Positions 31,061 through 31,737 of a DNA stretch of 31,737 nt are shown here, one piece after another. Numbering within the stretch: the stretch's first letter is position 1; each line of letters opens with the position of its first letter. The translations under genes were made by a program, and so were the position numbers. The notes beneath the pieces were generated by a model that was given only the letters and a program-made list of their open reading frames with translations, searched no databases and was not told where the DNA came from. Location: the NCBI GenBank assembly GCA_037178675.1, contig JAYMGJ010000782.1, positions 1 to 31,737 on the forward strand, written 5' to 3'. This stretch comes from Scleroderma bovista (taxonomy: Eukaryota; Basidiomycota; Agaricomycetes; Boletales; Sclerodermataceae).

Positions 31061-31737
31061 TGACCCGTCGCTCGAGATCTGTCAGCAGTTCATTCGTATT
31101 CCAGGAACGTTTGGGTTGGGGGGTCGTGAGTAAGCCACTTCCACTTCGTTCGGAATCCACTTTCACAGAATCTGCTGACTCTAAAACCTGGCAAATAAGC
31201 ACACATGTTCGCTCGAATGCATGCTTGGACGCGCTCCCGAAATGCCTCATCCTTTAGCAGCGTTACCATCTCCTCTGTTGACGGTGCATCCACCAGCCAC
31301 AATAAGACATGAAGATGTAGTGTCGCTCGCGCCTGAGATTCCACTACGCCAAAGTATGCCGAAACCTGTCCGAAAACGCCAATGGTAGTGACTGCCTTTG
31401 CCCAGTGACAGACACTTCCGAACAAAGTCTCTAATACTGTGTGAATGGTGAAATGGAAAAACTTAGGCTGCTGCGTATGGATCTGCAGCAACATGCTCCG
31501 CTCGTTTTTCTTGGATGGCCCCAACAATCAATTGGAATTGTCTAAGTTGATTTGCTCTCCTGCAAAAACTTGCACGATGGGGTCATGGAGGTCACTTGGG
31601 TTGACGGTTATCCAAAGCTGTTGGTGGGTTTAGCATGATGCTTGTCGACCAGATTTGACTTCTCAGCTGTGATCGCGACTCGTCACTGCCCGTGGACCAC
31701 GTCCGCTTGTAGCATAAATGTGTCGCCGCAGCAGTCT
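31061..31737 (-). pseudogene. Helitron copy B Rep domain, first half, with many small indels
   Basis: Mirror of copy A 22,867-23,536, open to the window edge. The HUH motif HLHVLLWL is readable. Compared with copy A it has repeated gains and losses of single bases, often within short homopolymers (for example CAATTTCC/CAATTCC, CCAAAGAA/CCAAGAA, CAGCTAAG/CAGCCTAAG). The frame therefore flips several times. The pattern differs from the substitution-only divergence elsewhere in the arm and may reflect poor base calling. Confidence 0.75.

Larger units (their letters stand above)
22867..31737. repeat. Large inverted repeat: arms 22,867-26,980 and 27,634-31,737
   Basis: The arms are reverse complements over about 4.1 kb, with a spacer at 26,981-27,633. 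The right arm reaches the window edge, so the palindrome may extend further; the left arm's Helitron sequence does continue leftward. The inner junction is sharp: both arms share GCATACTCGT and then diverge, with a C7 run starting at 26,981 on the left. Within the arms I see a 12-nt length difference near 25,595-25,606 and a 5-nt deletion in the right arm (opposite about 26,493-26,497). Confidence 0.93.
27139..31737 (-). mobile_element. Helitron copy B (right arm of inverted pair)
   Basis: Reverse-oriented relative of copy A. It holds, from right to left, the first half of Rep, the same solo LTR, the second half of Rep, the same two introns, and the whole helicase including its C-terminus. 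The 5' part lies beyond the window. The 27,634-31,060 part is nearly identical to copy A, with mostly CpG transitions. From about 31,080 to the edge it shows many one-base indels. The 3' end is placed only as far as the helicase stop. Confidence 0.85.

Noticed and set aside
1..31737. tRNA, rRNA or other structured RNA genes
   Set aside because: I found no tRNA-like A/B boxes with foldable arms and no rRNA sequence by eye; a covariance-model search would be needed to exclude them.

Overview
The window reads as nuclear DNA of a filamentous basidiomycete, most likely an Agaricomycete. The introns are short (about 43-60 bp, GT..AG, often with CTAAC/CTGAT-like branch points). The transposon set fits that group: Ty1/copia retrotransposons, solo LTRs, a Plavaka-type DNA transposase and Helitrons with a fused Rep-PIF1 protein. 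Nothing here looks bacterial or viral. I saw no rRNA, tRNA or CRISPR array.

Layout. 1-1,870: non-coding repeats, including a fold-back element (590-1345) and CAA/CCA-rich direct repeats. 1,866-5,945: two dead copia fragments on the minus strand, joined at one LTR (3642-4212). 5,946-7,650: short direct repeats, then a broken coiled-coil/six-cysteine gene on the minus strand. 7,830-10,123: three isolated LTRs of two families; one has a perfect 5-bp target duplication. 10,590-13,642: a decayed Plavaka transposase on the minus strand. 13,871-16,526: two spliced genes with intact reading frames. 16,480-17,695: two minisatellites (68 bp; 60/120 bp). 17,872-20,694: three further genes with little decay, including an F-box-like/nucleotidyltransferase-like protein.

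20,940-31,737 holds a pair of Helitron copies facing each other tail to tail. Copy A (+) spans 20,940-26,980. Copy B (-) runs from 27,634 past the right edge, and its helicase tail lies in the 653-bp spacer. The arms pair over about 4.1 kb and both carry the same 456-bp solo LTR with the same GGTCA duplication. The LTR therefore inserted before the inverted duplication formed, unless the palindrome is an assembly artefact. Copy A lacks the helicase C-terminus; copy B keeps it.

A mutational theme links the mobile elements. Premature stops are almost all TGA in place of an expected CGA, and most differences I compared between the Helitron arms are CpG transitions. This is what cytosine methylation of repeats followed by deamination leaves behind. 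The spliced host-like genes do not show it. All calls are by eye; no alignments or database searches were run.
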